Source: an uncultured bacterium
GTDB lineage: Bacteria > Verrucomicrobiota > Kiritimatiellia > RFP12 > UBA1067
Direction: 5' to 3'
DNA: 40,076 nt
Assembly (NCBI GenBank): GCA_902764415.1
Contig: CACWVU010000024.1
Coordinates: 1 to 40,076 of the forward strand
A program made the translations under genes and the position numbers. A model generated the notes under the pieces. It was not told the DNA's origin and searched no databases. It saw only the letters and a program-made list of their open reading frames with translations. This document shows positions 17,778 through 25,796 of the stretch, one piece after another; within the stretch, counting starts at the first letter, position 1, and each line of letters starts with the position of its first letter.

Positions 17778-19568
17778 ATGAAGAAGTTCCTCAGCGCAAA
17801 CGAAGCCGTGGCCCACGCCGCGGCGCAGGCCGGGTGCGTAGTCGCCTCGGCGTATCCCGGCACCCCGTCGACGGAGATCCTCGAGAACATCGCGAAGTTC
17901 AAGGACACCGTCCGCTGCGAGTGGGCGGTGAACGAGAAGGTAGCGGTCGAGACCGCGGTCGGCGCGTCCATGGCCGGCGCCCGCGCGCTGACCGCGATGA
18001 AGCACGTGGGCCTGAACGTGGCGATGGACCCGTTCATGACCTTTACCTACGTCGGCCCGCTGGGCGGCTTCGTGCTCGTCTCCGCCGACGACCCCGGCAC
18101 CCACTCCTCGCAGAACGAGCAGGACAACCGCAACCTCGCCAAGTTCGCGCGCGCGCTGCTGCTGGAGCCCGCCGACTCGCAGGAGGCCTACGACATGACG
18201 GTCGCGGCGTTCGGGCTCTCCGAGAAGTTCAGCGTGCCGGTGGTGATCAGGCTCACCACCCGCACCAGCCACAGCTCCTCGCTCGTGGACCTCGGTGACT
18301 TCAGGCCCGCGCCGCATCCGCTTATCCCCTACAAGAAGGACATCGCGCGGAACATTCCCGCGCCGGCGTTCGCGCCAGCCCAGCGCCTGAACGCGCAGAA
18401 GCGCACCGCCGCGATGGAGAAGGAGTCGAACCGCTCGAAGTTCAACCGGGTGGTGAAGCCGGCGAAGGGCGTCAAGGTCTCCGCCAAGGCGAAGTCGCTT
18501 GGAATCGTCACCTCGGCCGTCGCCTACCAGTACGTGCGCGAGATATTCCCCGACTGCCAGATCCTCAAGCTCGGCTGGACCAACCCCCTCCCGAAGGCGC
18601 TGGTCGCGAAGTTCGCGAAGACGGTGAAGAAGCTCCTCGTCGTCGAGGAGCTGGACCCGTTCCTCGAGGACCAGATCAAGGCGATGGGAATCAAGGTGGT
18701 GGAGCACAAGACCGAGCTCAACATGTTCGAGCTCAACGCCGACCGCGTCCAGAACCTGCGTCACGAGGTCCTCGGCGACGTCCCGAAGGCGAAGGCGAAG
18801 AAGGTGCCGGAGGGGCTGCCGTCGCGTCCGCCGGTCCTCTGCGCCGGCTGCGGCCACCGCGGCGTCTTCCACGTCCTCCACAAGCTCGGCGCGACGGTCA
18901 TGGGCGACATCGGCTGCTACACGCTCGGCGCGTTTCCGCCCCTGAGCGCGATGGACTCCACGATCTGCATGGGCGCGTCGATCGGCAACGCGGCTGGCAT
19001 GAAGAAGGCGGGGATGAAGGGGCGCATCTGCGCCGTCCTCGGCGACTCTACCTTCTTCCACTCCGGCATCACCGGCATCCTCTCCGCGATCTACAACGGT
19101 ACGCCGGTGACGACGGTGGTCCTCGACAACCGCATCACCGCGATGACCGGCCACCAGGACAACCCCGGCACCGGCAAGACGCTTGCCGGCGACCCGGCGC
19201 CGGTCACCGAGATCGCAGACATCGCCAAGGCCTGCGGCTACAAGAACGTCGCGAAGGTCTCGGCCGACGACCTCGCCGGGCTCGAGCGGACGCTCGCCAC
19301 CGCGATGGACTCCGGCGAGCCGTGGCTCGTCGTTGCCTACGCGCCTTGCCGGATCGCCGCCAAGCTCACTAAGGAAGGGCTCTGCGAGGTTGACCCGGCC
19401 GAGTGCAGGGCCTGCGGCGCGTGCTTCAGGATGGGCTGTCCCGCGATGACGCGCGGCGCCGAGATCCGCCCTGGCGCGTTCCAGATGAAGATCGACCCCG
19501 ACCTCTGCGCCGGCTGCATCCAGTGCAGCCAGGTCTGCAAGTTCGGCGCCATCAAGCGCGTGCGCTGA
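17778..19568 (+). CDS. iorA: Indolepyruvate ferredoxin oxidoreductase, alpha subunit
   Basis: The 596-residue, thiamine-diphosphate-dependent subunit oxidises aryl pyruvates from aromatic amino acids to aryl-acetyl-CoA, passing electrons to ferredoxin. The N-terminal domain has ASAYPGTPSTEILE and the TPP side has CAGCGHRGVFHVLHKL, GDIGCYTLG and GDSTFFHSGITGILSAIYN. The C-terminus carries two ferredoxin motifs, CRACGACFRMGCP and CAGCIQCSQVC. The leader TTTCCCAAGGAGAAGCAA resembles that of the aldolase gene at 8532. The beta subunit (iorB), normally adjacent, is absent: the next gene is rlmI. The partner must be encoded elsewhere if the enzyme is functional. Confidence 0.93.
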   Translation: MKKFLSANEAVAHAAAQAGCVVASAYPGTPSTEILENIAKFKDTVRCEWAVNEKVAVETAVGASMAGARALTAMKHVGLNVAMDPFMTFTYVGPLGGFVLVSADDPGTHSSQNEQDNRNLAKFARALLLEPADSQEAYDMTVAAFGLSEKFSVPVVIRLTTRTSHSSSLVDLGDFRPAPHPLIPYKKDIARNIPAPAFAPAQRLNAQKRTAAMEKESNRSKFNRVVKPAKGVKVSAKAKSLGIVTSAVAYQYVREIFPDCQILKLGWTNPLPKALVAKFAKTVKKLLVVEELDPFLEDQIKAMGIKVVEHKTELNMFELNADRVQNLRHEVLGDVPKAKAKKVPEGLPSRPPVLCAGCGHRGVFHVLHKLGATVMGDIGCYTLGAFPPLSAMDSTICMGASIGNAAGMKKAGMKGRICAVLGDSTFFHSGITGILSAIYNGTPVTTVVLDNRITAMTGHQDNPGTGKTLAGDPAPVTEIADIAKACGYKNVAKVSADDLAGLERTLATAMDSGEPWLVVAYAPCRIAAKLTKEGLCEVDPAECRACGACFRMGCPAMTRGAEIRPGAFQMKIDPDLCAGCIQCSQVCKFGAIKRVR

Positions 19569-19571
19569 GCG

Positions 19572-20741
19572 ATGAACCGGATCATCCTCAGGAAAGGGCG
19601 GGAGCGGAGCGTCGCGAAGGGCCATCCCTGGGTGTTCTCCGGCGCGGTGGAGCGCGGCGAGGCCGCGGCGGGCGAGCTCGTCGAAATCTGCGACCATTCA
19701 GGCGCGAAGATCGCGAGCGGATGGTATTCCCCGTCATCGCAGATCCGCGTGAGGATCGTCCCCGACGCGCCGATCGTGGAACTCGTCGCGGCGGCAGTCG
19801 GACGGCGAGGCGACTTCTTCGCCAACGCCTACACCAACGCGGTGCGGCTCGTGAACGCCGAGAACGACCTCATGCCAGGCGTCGTCGCCGACTACTACGC
19901 CGGCCACGTCGTCTGCCAGTTCACCTCGGCCGGCGCCGACGCGCGCAAGGACGAGATCGCCGATGCGCTGATGAAGTTCGCGCCCGGCTGCGCCGGCGTC
20001 TCGGAGCGCCTGGACGTCGACTCGCGCACGAAGGAGGGTCTGCCGACGGAGCCGGCGTTCTCCGTCCTCGCCGGCGCGGAGCCGTCGGAGCTCGTTGAGA
20101 TCGCAGAAGGTCCGTGCAGGTTCCTCGTCGACGTCAGGAAGGGACACAAGACCGGCTTCTACCTCGACCAGCGCGACGCCCGCGCCGCGGTCGGCTCGCT
20201 CGCGAACGGCGCGGACGTCCTCAACTGCTTTGCCTACACCGGCGGTTTCGGGCTCTTCGCGCGCGCCGCCGGCGCGGCGAAGGTGACGCAGGTCGACGTC
20301 TCCGCTGACGCGCTTGCGCTCGCGAAGCGCAACGAGGGGCTCGTCCACCTCTGCGGCACCGAGATGGAGTACGTAGAGGCGGACGTCTTCCAGTACCTCC
20401 GCAAGTGCCGCGATGCCGGGCGCAGGTTCGACCTGATCGTCCTCGACCCGCCGAAGTTCGCGGCGACGAAAGGCCAGCTCATGAAGGCCGCGCGCGGATA
20501 CAAGGACATCAACCTCCTTGCGATGAAGCTCCTGAAGCCCTACGGCCGCCTCGCCACCTTCTCCTGCTCGGGCGCGGTTTCACCGGAGTTCTTCGACACT
20601 GTCCTCGCCGAGGCCGCGGCCGACGCGCATCGCTCGTTCCAGGTGACGGCGCGCACCCGCGCAGGGTCCGACCACCCGGTCGCGCTCGCCTTCCCAGAAG
20701 GAGCCTACCTCAAGGGCGTGGTGCTGACCGCACTCGACTGA
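19572..20741 (+). CDS. rlmI: 23S rRNA (cytosine-5) methyltransferase, RlmI type
   Basis: A 389-residue class I SAM methyltransferase. An N-terminal PUA domain (KGRERSVAKGHPWVFSGAVERGE) is followed by a central segment and the catalytic domain, with VDVRKGHKTGFYLDQRDAR, SAM-binding LNCFAYTGGFGLFA and the motif IV-like LIVLDPPKFA. A Cys in SCSGAVSPE is the probable nucleophile region. RlmI methylates C1962 of 23S rRNA in E. coli. The start is 3 nt after iorA, so it is probably co-translated; the two functions are unrelated. Confidence 0.9.
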   Translation: MNRIILRKGRERSVAKGHPWVFSGAVERGEAAAGELVEICDHSGAKIASGWYSPSSQIRVRIVPDAPIVELVAAAVGRRGDFFANAYTNAVRLVNAENDLMPGVVADYYAGHVVCQFTSAGADARKDEIADALMKFAPGCAGVSERLDVDSRTKEGLPTEPAFSVLAGAEPSELVEIAEGPCRFLVDVRKGHKTGFYLDQRDARAAVGSLANGADVLNCFAYTGGFGLFARAAGAAKVTQVDVSADALALAKRNEGLVHLCGTEMEYVEADVFQYLRKCRDAGRRFDLIVLDPPKFAATKGQLMKAARGYKDINLLAMKLLKPYGRLATFSCSGAVSPEFFDTVLAEAAADAHRSFQVTARTRAGSDHPVALAFPEGAYLKGVVLTALD

Positions 20742-20766
20742 TCGAAAACACCAAGGAGCTACGACA

Positions 20767-22101
20767 ATGACAAGAATCGCATCGGCAGCCGTCTTGTTCG
20801 CGGCGATCGTCGCGCAGGCCGCAGCGCCTGCGGACCGGGCGCCGGCGCGGGACTGGTTCTTCGACAACGTCTACGGGCGGCGTCCCGCAGCCGCCGAGAA
20901 GGCGAAGGCAAGGTTCAGCGAGGCCGATCCGCCGCGCGAGACGAAGGACGGCGCGGCGATTCGCCGCCGGGTGAAGGTCGACTACACTGGCCCTCTTGGA
21001 TCCGGTTCCTTTACGTTTCTCGCGTACATTCCGAAGTCGGCGGCGCCGGTTCCCGCGGCGATTCTCCTGTGCAACCGCCCGGGAGTGATGCCGCTCGACG
21101 ACGATGACGGCAAGGAGACCTCAGCCTTCTGGCCGCGGGAGGAGATCCTCGGCCGCGGCTATGCGGCGATAGCCTTTTACCTGAGCGACCTCGCCTCCGA
21201 GACCTACAGGTCCGAGACCGCGCTCACGAGCGGCGTCTTCAAGGCTTTTGGCCCGAAGTACGCCGAGCGGAAGCCGTCCGACTGGGGCGTCCTCTCCGCC
21301 TGGGCGTGGGGGGCGAGCAGGGTGATGGACTGGATTGAGCGGACGCAGGAGCTGGACGCCAAGAAGGTGATGGTGGTCGGTCATTCGCGCGGCGGCAAGT
21401 GCGCGCTCGTCGCCGGCATTGCCGACGAGCGCTTTGCGATGGTGTGCGCCAACGACTCCGGGTGCGGCGGGGCGAAGCTCAATAAGATGAATCTGCCGAA
21501 GAGCGAGCCATGGGACGCCTTCCGCCACTGGGGGGTGGGCTATTGGTTCGCGGCTGGCTATGAGCGCGTGTTCTGCAACGGCGCGGACAAGTCCGCCCCC
21601 TACGACCAGGACGATTGGCTCGCCCTCGTCTCGCCGCGCATCCTCTGCGTCGGTTCTGCCGCCGCTGACGACTGGGCCGGGCCCGAGGCTGAGTGCGCCG
21701 CAGTGAAGTCCGCCGAGGCGGCATGGTGGCGCGACGGCGCGCCGGAGAACGTGCAGTACGGCGTGCGCGAGGGCGGCCACGGCCTGGAGCTTGAAGACTG
21801 GCGGCGGTACCTCGACTTCGCAGACGCGCGTTGGCGCGGACGGACGGTGGTGGTGGATGGCAACGACTCCGCGGCGATCCAGCGCGCACTCGACGCGCAG
21901 GAGCGTCCGCTCACGGTGGTGATCCCGAAGGGAGTCTACAACGTCACCTCGACCCTGCGCGTTGGCTCGCACACCACGATCAAGGCACATCCCGAGGCGT
22001 GGCTGGTGCTGAATGGCGGCCTCCGGCGTCGCGCCGGGGACATCCTCCTCTCGAACACCGACCGCCGGACGCTGGAGATCATGGGTCCGTCGCCTCGCTG
22101 A
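20767..22101 (+). CDS. CE15-like glucuronoyl esterase with a truncated beta-helix C-terminus
   Basis: A 444-residue exported protein: signal peptide (about residues 1-20), then an alpha/beta-hydrolase domain resembling carbohydrate esterase family 15, with the nucleophile elbow GHSRGGK (Ser207) and a late GGHGLELEDW that can supply the His. CE15 enzymes cut the ester between glucuronoxylan side chains and lignin. From about residue 360 the sequence changes: VVVDGNDSAAIQRALDAQ, then TVVIPKGVYNVTSTLRVGSHTTI, is the N-terminal start of a pectin-lyase-fold enzyme (GH28/pectate-lyase type), which stops after about 80 residues, far too short for a beta-helix. The gene therefore looks like a fusion whose 3' part has been deleted. 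A Shine-Dalgarno AAGGAG precedes ATG 20767. Esterase fold is likely, CE15 family moderately sure. Confidence 0.7.
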   Translation: MTRIASAAVLFAAIVAQAAAPADRAPARDWFFDNVYGRRPAAAEKAKARFSEADPPRETKDGAAIRRRVKVDYTGPLGSGSFTFLAYIPKSAAPVPAAILLCNRPGVMPLDDDDGKETSAFWPREEILGRGYAAIAFYLSDLASETYRSETALTSGVFKAFGPKYAERKPSDWGVLSAWAWGASRVMDWIERTQELDAKKVMVVGHSRGGKCALVAGIADERFAMVCANDSGCGGAKLNKMNLPKSEPWDAFRHWGVGYWFAAGYERVFCNGADKSAPYDQDDWLALVSPRILCVGSAAADDWAGPEAECAAVKSAEAAWWRDGAPENVQYGVREGGHGLELEDWRRYLDFADARWRGRTVVVDGNDSAAIQRALDAQERPLTVVIPKGVYNVTSTLRVGSHTTIKAHPEAWLVLNGGLRRRAGDILLSNTDRRTLEIMGPSPR

Positions 22102-22168
22102 CGAGCGCCGCGAGGCGGACGGAATTCTCCTCCCGCCGCATTTTGCCCGCCTCATGCTGCCCGATTTG

Positions 22169-22177
22169 TGATATAAT
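22169..22177 (+). promoter_or_regulatory. Extended -10 promoter of the potD-like gene (with leader)
   Basis: TGATATAAT followed by CCGC is close to the window's promoter consensus. In contrast to the others it lies 64 nt before the start codon, giving a predicted 5' leader of about 56 nt. Confidence 0.65.
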
Positions 22178-22188
22178 CCGCTTTATCG

Positions 22189-22210
22189 GTCCGCTCCAGG
22201 TGGCGCGGAC
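22189..22210 (+). promoter_or_regulatory. Hairpin in the 5' leader of the potD-like gene
   Basis: GTCCGC at 22189-22194 pairs with GCGGAC at 22205-22210 around a 10-nt loop, near the predicted 5' end of the transcript. It may stabilise the mRNA or act in regulation; nothing identifies a known riboswitch. Confidence 0.35.
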
Positions 22211-22240
22211 GGAAAGGAAACACAGAAGGAGAAAAGAGAG

Positions 22241-23401
22241 ATGATGCATCTGAAAGTGAAGCATGCGGCGGCCGCGGTGGTCGCTGCGGTCGCGCTGGGC
22301 TGCTCCGAGAGCGGCGACGCCGACAGGATCGACCTCACGGCCGAGGCGGTTGCCGCCGCCAAGCTGGCCGGCTGCGACCTGGAGTCCGTCAAGGGGGCGG
22401 AGCTTCACGTCTACACCTGGAGCGACTACATCTCGCCCGACGTGCAGCGCTCGTTCGAGGAGGCGCTGGGGGTGAAGGTGGTGATCGACACCTTCGACTC
22501 CAACGAGGCGATGTACGCCAAGCTCAAGGCCGGCGGCACCGGCTACGACATCATCACACCGAGCTCCTACCAGATCGCTACGATGGCGCGCGAGGGGATG
22601 ATCGAGAAGATCGACCAGGCGAGGATCCCCAACGTCAAGGCGAACTTCGACCAGTCCTTCGCGTCCCAGGTAATCGACCCGTCCTTCGCCTGGAGCATCC
22701 CCTACGCCGTCACCTACACCGGCCTCGCCTACCTCAAGAACAAGATCCCCGAGGGCGTCGACGTCGAGAGCTGGGCGGTGCTCGGGAACCCCGCGTTCAA
22801 GGGTCGCGTCACGCTGCTGGACGACATCCGCGAGGTGATCGGCTGTGCGCTCATGTACCTCGGCTACTCGGTCAACTCGACCGACGCGAAGGAGATCTCG
22901 GCGGCGGTCGACCAGGTGCTCAAGTGGCGCGCGAACATCCGCAAGTTCGACGGCGAGAGCTACAAGACCGAGGTTCCCGGCGGCTCGACCTGGATTGGCC
23001 ATGGCTACTCGACCGACGTCGCCCAGGTGATCGTCGGCGACGAGGAGGCCGGTGCGCCGCCCCGCGACGACGTTGGCTTCGCGCTGCCGAAGGAGGGCTT
23101 CTCGATCGCGTTCGACGAGATGGTGGTGGCGAAGAACTCGAAGCAGGTCGGCCTCGCCTACGCCTTCATCAACTACATCTACGAGGGCAAGGTCGCCGCC
23201 GCGAACATGGAGTACATCTGCGGCCCCAACCCGGTCAAGCCGGGCATCGAGCTCCTCGACGACGATTACCGCGCGCTCATCACGCTCCCGTCCGAGAAGC
23301 TTGCGCTCGGGCAGGTGATCACCGGCTTCGACGGCCAGCCCGAGGTGCAGGCCCTCTACAACAAGGCCTGGGACCGCATCAAGGCGACCGAGGCGAAGTA
23401 G
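22241..23401 (+). CDS. PotD-like polyamine-binding lipoprotein
   Basis: The 386-residue solute-binding protein has a lipoprotein signal: hydrophobic stretch AAAAVVAAVALG followed by Cys21. The binding fold is that of spermidine/putrescine receptors (PotD/PotF): ELHVYTWSDYISPDVQRSFEEALGV, DTFDSNEAMYAKLKAGGTGYDIITPSSYQIATM, SIPYAVTYTGLAYLKNK, FKGRVTLLDDIREVIGCALMYLGYSVN and a late NYIYEGKVAAANMEYICGPNPV. Strong AAGGAG upstream; translation may start at either of two consecutive ATG codons (22241 or 22244). The ABC permease and ATPase genes (potABC) are not adjacent, so it either joins a transporter encoded elsewhere or works as a sensor. It has its own promoter. Confidence 0.87.
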   Translation: MMHLKVKHAAAAVVAAVALGCSESGDADRIDLTAEAVAAAKLAGCDLESVKGAELHVYTWSDYISPDVQRSFEEALGVKVVIDTFDSNEAMYAKLKAGGTGYDIITPSSYQIATMAREGMIEKIDQARIPNVKANFDQSFASQVIDPSFAWSIPYAVTYTGLAYLKNKIPEGVDVESWAVLGNPAFKGRVTLLDDIREVIGCALMYLGYSVNSTDAKEISAAVDQVLKWRANIRKFDGESYKTEVPGGSTWIGHGYSTDVAQVIVGDEEAGAPPRDDVGFALPKEGFSIAFDEMVVAKNSKQVGLAYAFINYIYEGKVAAANMEYICGPNPVKPGIELLDDDYRALITLPSEKLALGQVITGFDGQPEVQALYNKAWDRIKATEAK

Positions 23402-23417
23402 GCCGCCTGGCCGGACG

Positions 23418-24248
23418 ATGCAGTTCGCGCTTTCCACCAACTGGTGCAGCCAGCGCCTCGAGTCCGGCGAGGCAATCGCCGACAAGGCGCTGGAACTCGG
23501 GTTCGACGCGCTCGAACTCGGGTTCCGCACCACGCCGGGGCAGGCGGATGGCTTCCGCCGCGCGCTCGGCCGGATCAGGGTGGGGAGCGTCCATGCGTTC
23601 TGCCCAGTGCCGGTAAGCGCGCCGGAGGGCTATCCCGAGCTCTACCAGCTCGCCTCGCTTGACGAGGACGCGCGGCGCATCGCCCGCGTCCATGTCGTTC
23701 GCAACGTGGAGTTCGCGGCGTCCATGGGCGCCGATGCGGTGGTGCTGCACGCAGGCCGCGTCGACTGCGGCGGCTGGCTGAAGAGGCGGAAGACTAAGCG
23801 CCGCGTCCGCCGTGGCCGGCGCCTGACAGACGTCTTTAAGCGCGAGCTGGAGGCGATAACGCCGGCGCTCGAGAAGAACGGCGTTGTGCTCGGGCTCGAG
23901 AACCTGCCGTACCTGGAGGGATATCCTGCGGAGTGGGAGCTCGTCCAGGTCTGCGGCGAGTGGGTGCGCCCGTGGCTCGACACCGGCCACGACCACGTCC
24001 GCGCGCTGCGGGGCTGGAAGGACTTGGCGCCAGGCGCGGACGCCGCGCTTCCACCCGTCGGAATGCACATCAACGACTCGAAAGGCGGCGACGACCACCT
24101 CGCCCCGGGCGAAGGCGACGTCGACTTCGCCGCTTTCGCCGCGCTCGCGCACTCGACGCGGCATCTCGTGCTGGAGCCGGCGCATTCGGTCTCCGAGGAC
24201 TCGCTCCGCGCGGGGCTTGCGCATCTGAAGCGGATTTGGCAGACATAG
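23418..24248 (+). CDS. Sugar phosphate isomerase/epimerase-like TIM-barrel protein
   Basis: The 276-residue protein belongs to the xylose-isomerase-like TIM-barrel/AP-endonuclease 2 superfamily. It shows FALSTNWCSQRLESGEAIADKALELGFDALEL at the start, VHAFCPVPV, MGADAVVLHAGRVD, LGLENLPYLEGYPAEWE, WLDTGHDHVRAL and GMHINDSKGGDDHLAPGEGDVDFAAF, which give the Glu/His/Asp metal ligands of the fold. A basic loop (KRRKTKRRVRRGRR, about residues 117-130) interrupts the barrel. Members isomerise or epimerise sugars or sugar derivatives; the substrate cannot be read from the sequence. It lies between the PotD-like gene and a putative sugar kinase, which fits a small carbohydrate-use cluster. Confidence 0.8.
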   Translation: MQFALSTNWCSQRLESGEAIADKALELGFDALELGFRTTPGQADGFRRALGRIRVGSVHAFCPVPVSAPEGYPELYQLASLDEDARRIARVHVVRNVEFAASMGADAVVLHAGRVDCGGWLKRRKTKRRVRRGRRLTDVFKRELEAITPALEKNGVVLGLENLPYLEGYPAEWELVQVCGEWVRPWLDTGHDHVRALRGWKDLAPGADAALPPVGMHINDSKGGDDHLAPGEGDVDFAAFAALAHSTRHLVLEPAHSVSEDSLRAGLAHLKRIWQT

Positions 24249-24276
24249 TAAACAGAAATCAGGAAAGGGGTATGAC

Positions 24277-25389
24277 ATGGACCTTACGGTGCTGGTAAAC
24301 AAATTTAACGTCAAGGGACGGCTGGTGGCGCTCGAGCCTTTCGGGAGCGGCAACATCAATGACACGTACCTGGCGATCTACCGCAACACCTTCACCGAGA
24401 CGCAGGTCATCCTGCAGCGGGTGAACCGCAAGGTGTTCCCGCAGCCAGAGGCGATCATGGCGAACATGCACGAGGTGACGCGCCACTGCCACGAAAAGCT
24501 CGAGGCCGATGCGGCCTCCGGACGCGACGACCGCGTCTGGCAGATGCCGCGGATCGTCAAGTCGAAGGAGGCGAAGGACTACGTGGTCGACGAGTCGGGC
24601 GACGTATGGCGCGTGATCACCCGCATCATGTCCGCCCACGCCTTCGACGTCGCGCAGGGTCCCGAACACGCGCTCGAGTGCGGCTCCGCGCTCGGCCACT
24701 TCCACCATCTCATCTCGGACCTCGATCCGAAGTGCATCATCGACCCGCTGCCCGGCTTCCATGTGACCGCGGGCTACATGCGCGCCTACGACGAGACCCT
24801 CGCCACCCCGCGCGCGAAGGAGCTCCTCGACTCGTCGATGGAGGCGCGGCGGATGGCCAAGTTCGTGGAGGAGCGCCGCGGCCTCGCGGCCTGCCTCGAG
24901 AAGGCGGAGGCGTCCGGCGAGCTCGTCAAGCGGATGTTCCACGGCGACCCCAAGGTGAACAACATCATGATCGACGACGTGACCGGCAAGGGCACGGCGA
25001 TGATCGACCTCGACACCGTCTCGCCGGGGCTCGTCCACATAGACTTCGGCGACGCCCTGCGCTCGATCTGCAACCCCGCCGGCGAGGAGGCGACGAACCT
25101 CTCGCAGGTGGTCTTCGACGAGGACCTCGCGACGGCGTTCTGTAAGGGCTACATGCGCGAGGCGGGCTCGTTCATGACCGACGCCGACCGTGCCTACCTT
25201 TACGACTCGATCCGCCTGCTGCCGTTCGAGCTGGGGCTCAGGTTCTTCCAGGACTTCCTCGCCGGCGACGTCTACTTCAAGACCTCGACGCCGGGGCAGA
25301 ACCTCAACCGCGCCCGCGTGCAGTTCCGCCTCTGCGAGTCGGTCGAGGCGCGCGAACGCTCGATCCGCTCGATGCTGGACAGGCTGTGA
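24277..25389 (+). CDS. APH-fold sugar kinase, N-acetylhexosamine 1-kinase-like
   Basis: A 370-residue phosphotransferase-family (APH/choline-kinase fold) protein. The nucleotide loop FGSGNINDTYLAIY resembles the FGNGHINDTYL loop of bifidobacterial NahK, followed by VILQRVNRKVFPQPEAIMANMHEVTRH. The catalytic loop is FHGDPKVNNIMID (about residues 227-239) and the metal-binding Asp is in AMIDLDTVSPGLVHIDFGD. NahK phosphorylates GlcNAc/GalNAc at C1 in host-glycan and chitin-fragment salvage; with a secreted GH20 in the same window this is a reasonable guess, but other small-molecule kinases share the fold. It has a weak GGAAAGGGG upstream and overlaps the next gene as GTGA. Confidence 0.75.
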   Translation: MDLTVLVNKFNVKGRLVALEPFGSGNINDTYLAIYRNTFTETQVILQRVNRKVFPQPEAIMANMHEVTRHCHEKLEADAASGRDDRVWQMPRIVKSKEAKDYVVDESGDVWRVITRIMSAHAFDVAQGPEHALECGSALGHFHHLISDLDPKCIIDPLPGFHVTAGYMRAYDETLATPRAKELLDSSMEARRMAKFVEERRGLAACLEKAEASGELVKRMFHGDPKVNNIMIDDVTGKGTAMIDLDTVSPGLVHIDFGDALRSICNPAGEEATNLSQVVFDEDLATAFCKGYMREAGSFMTDADRAYLYDSIRLLPFELGLRFFQDFLAGDVYFKTSTPGQNLNRARVQFRLCESVEARERSIRSMLDRL

Positions 25390-25718
25390 AAATGGGTGCG
25401 GCCATGAGGAAGTGGAGATTCCGGGCCTGTGTGCTGCTGGCTCTGCTGGTGCTGTTGTTCGCGGCCTGGATATGGTGGCTGTTCTGCGGCGGCGTCTTGC
25501 ACCGCGAGGTGGTGGAGGCGGTGCGCTCCGAGGCGGTGTCGGTCCGCGAGCGCGTCGACGAGCGAGCCGACGCCATCGAGGCGAGGATCGCCGCGCTGGA
25601 GGCGAAGGCCTCCGCTGCGGACGCGAAGCTCGACCGCATCGAGTCCAAGCTCGACCGCATCCTCGACCTTGCCGCGCCCAAGCTGCCGGACGACATGAGT
25701 CCCGCCACTCTGCAGTAG
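25386..25718 (+). CDS. Small single-pass membrane protein with coiled coil
   Basis: A 110-residue protein of unknown function. One transmembrane helix (about residues 13-34, CVLLALLVLLFAAWIWWLF) follows a short basic start (positive-inside, so the C-terminus is predicted outside the cytosol). Residues about 38-92 form a likely coiled coil rich in Glu, Arg and Ala with repeating RIAALEAKA and KLDRIESKLDRIL patterns. The GTG start at 25386 overlaps the kinase stop as GTGA; ATG 25392 or 25404 are alternatives. Comparable tail-anchored coiled coils act as spacers or dimerisation parts, but I recognise no family. Confidence 0.65.
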   Translation: MKMGAAMRKWRFRACVLLALLVLLFAAWIWWLFCGGVLHREVVEAVRSEAVSVRERVDERADAIEARIAALEAKASAADAKLDRIESKLDRILDLAAPKLPDDMSPATLQ

Positions 25719-25780
25719 CTTGCCGCCGAGCCTCCGGTCGCCATCATTCGCCATGACTTTCTACGGAGGTCGGGCGAATA

Positions 25781-25789
25781 TGGTATAAT
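25781..25789 (+). promoter_or_regulatory. Extended -10 promoter of the TPR-VWA operon (leaderless type)
   Basis: TGGTATAAT followed by ACGC; the 19 nt CGAATATGGTATAATACGC are identical to the promoter region at 3506-3524. The hexamer ends 8 nt before the A of ATG 25797. Confidence 0.85.
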
Positions 25790-25796
25790 ACGCAAA

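Noticed and set aside
22102..22160. Terminator behind the CE15-like gene
   Set aside because: GCGGACGG and CCGCCGC can pair with a bulge and are followed by ATTTT, but the stem is weak and interrupted.
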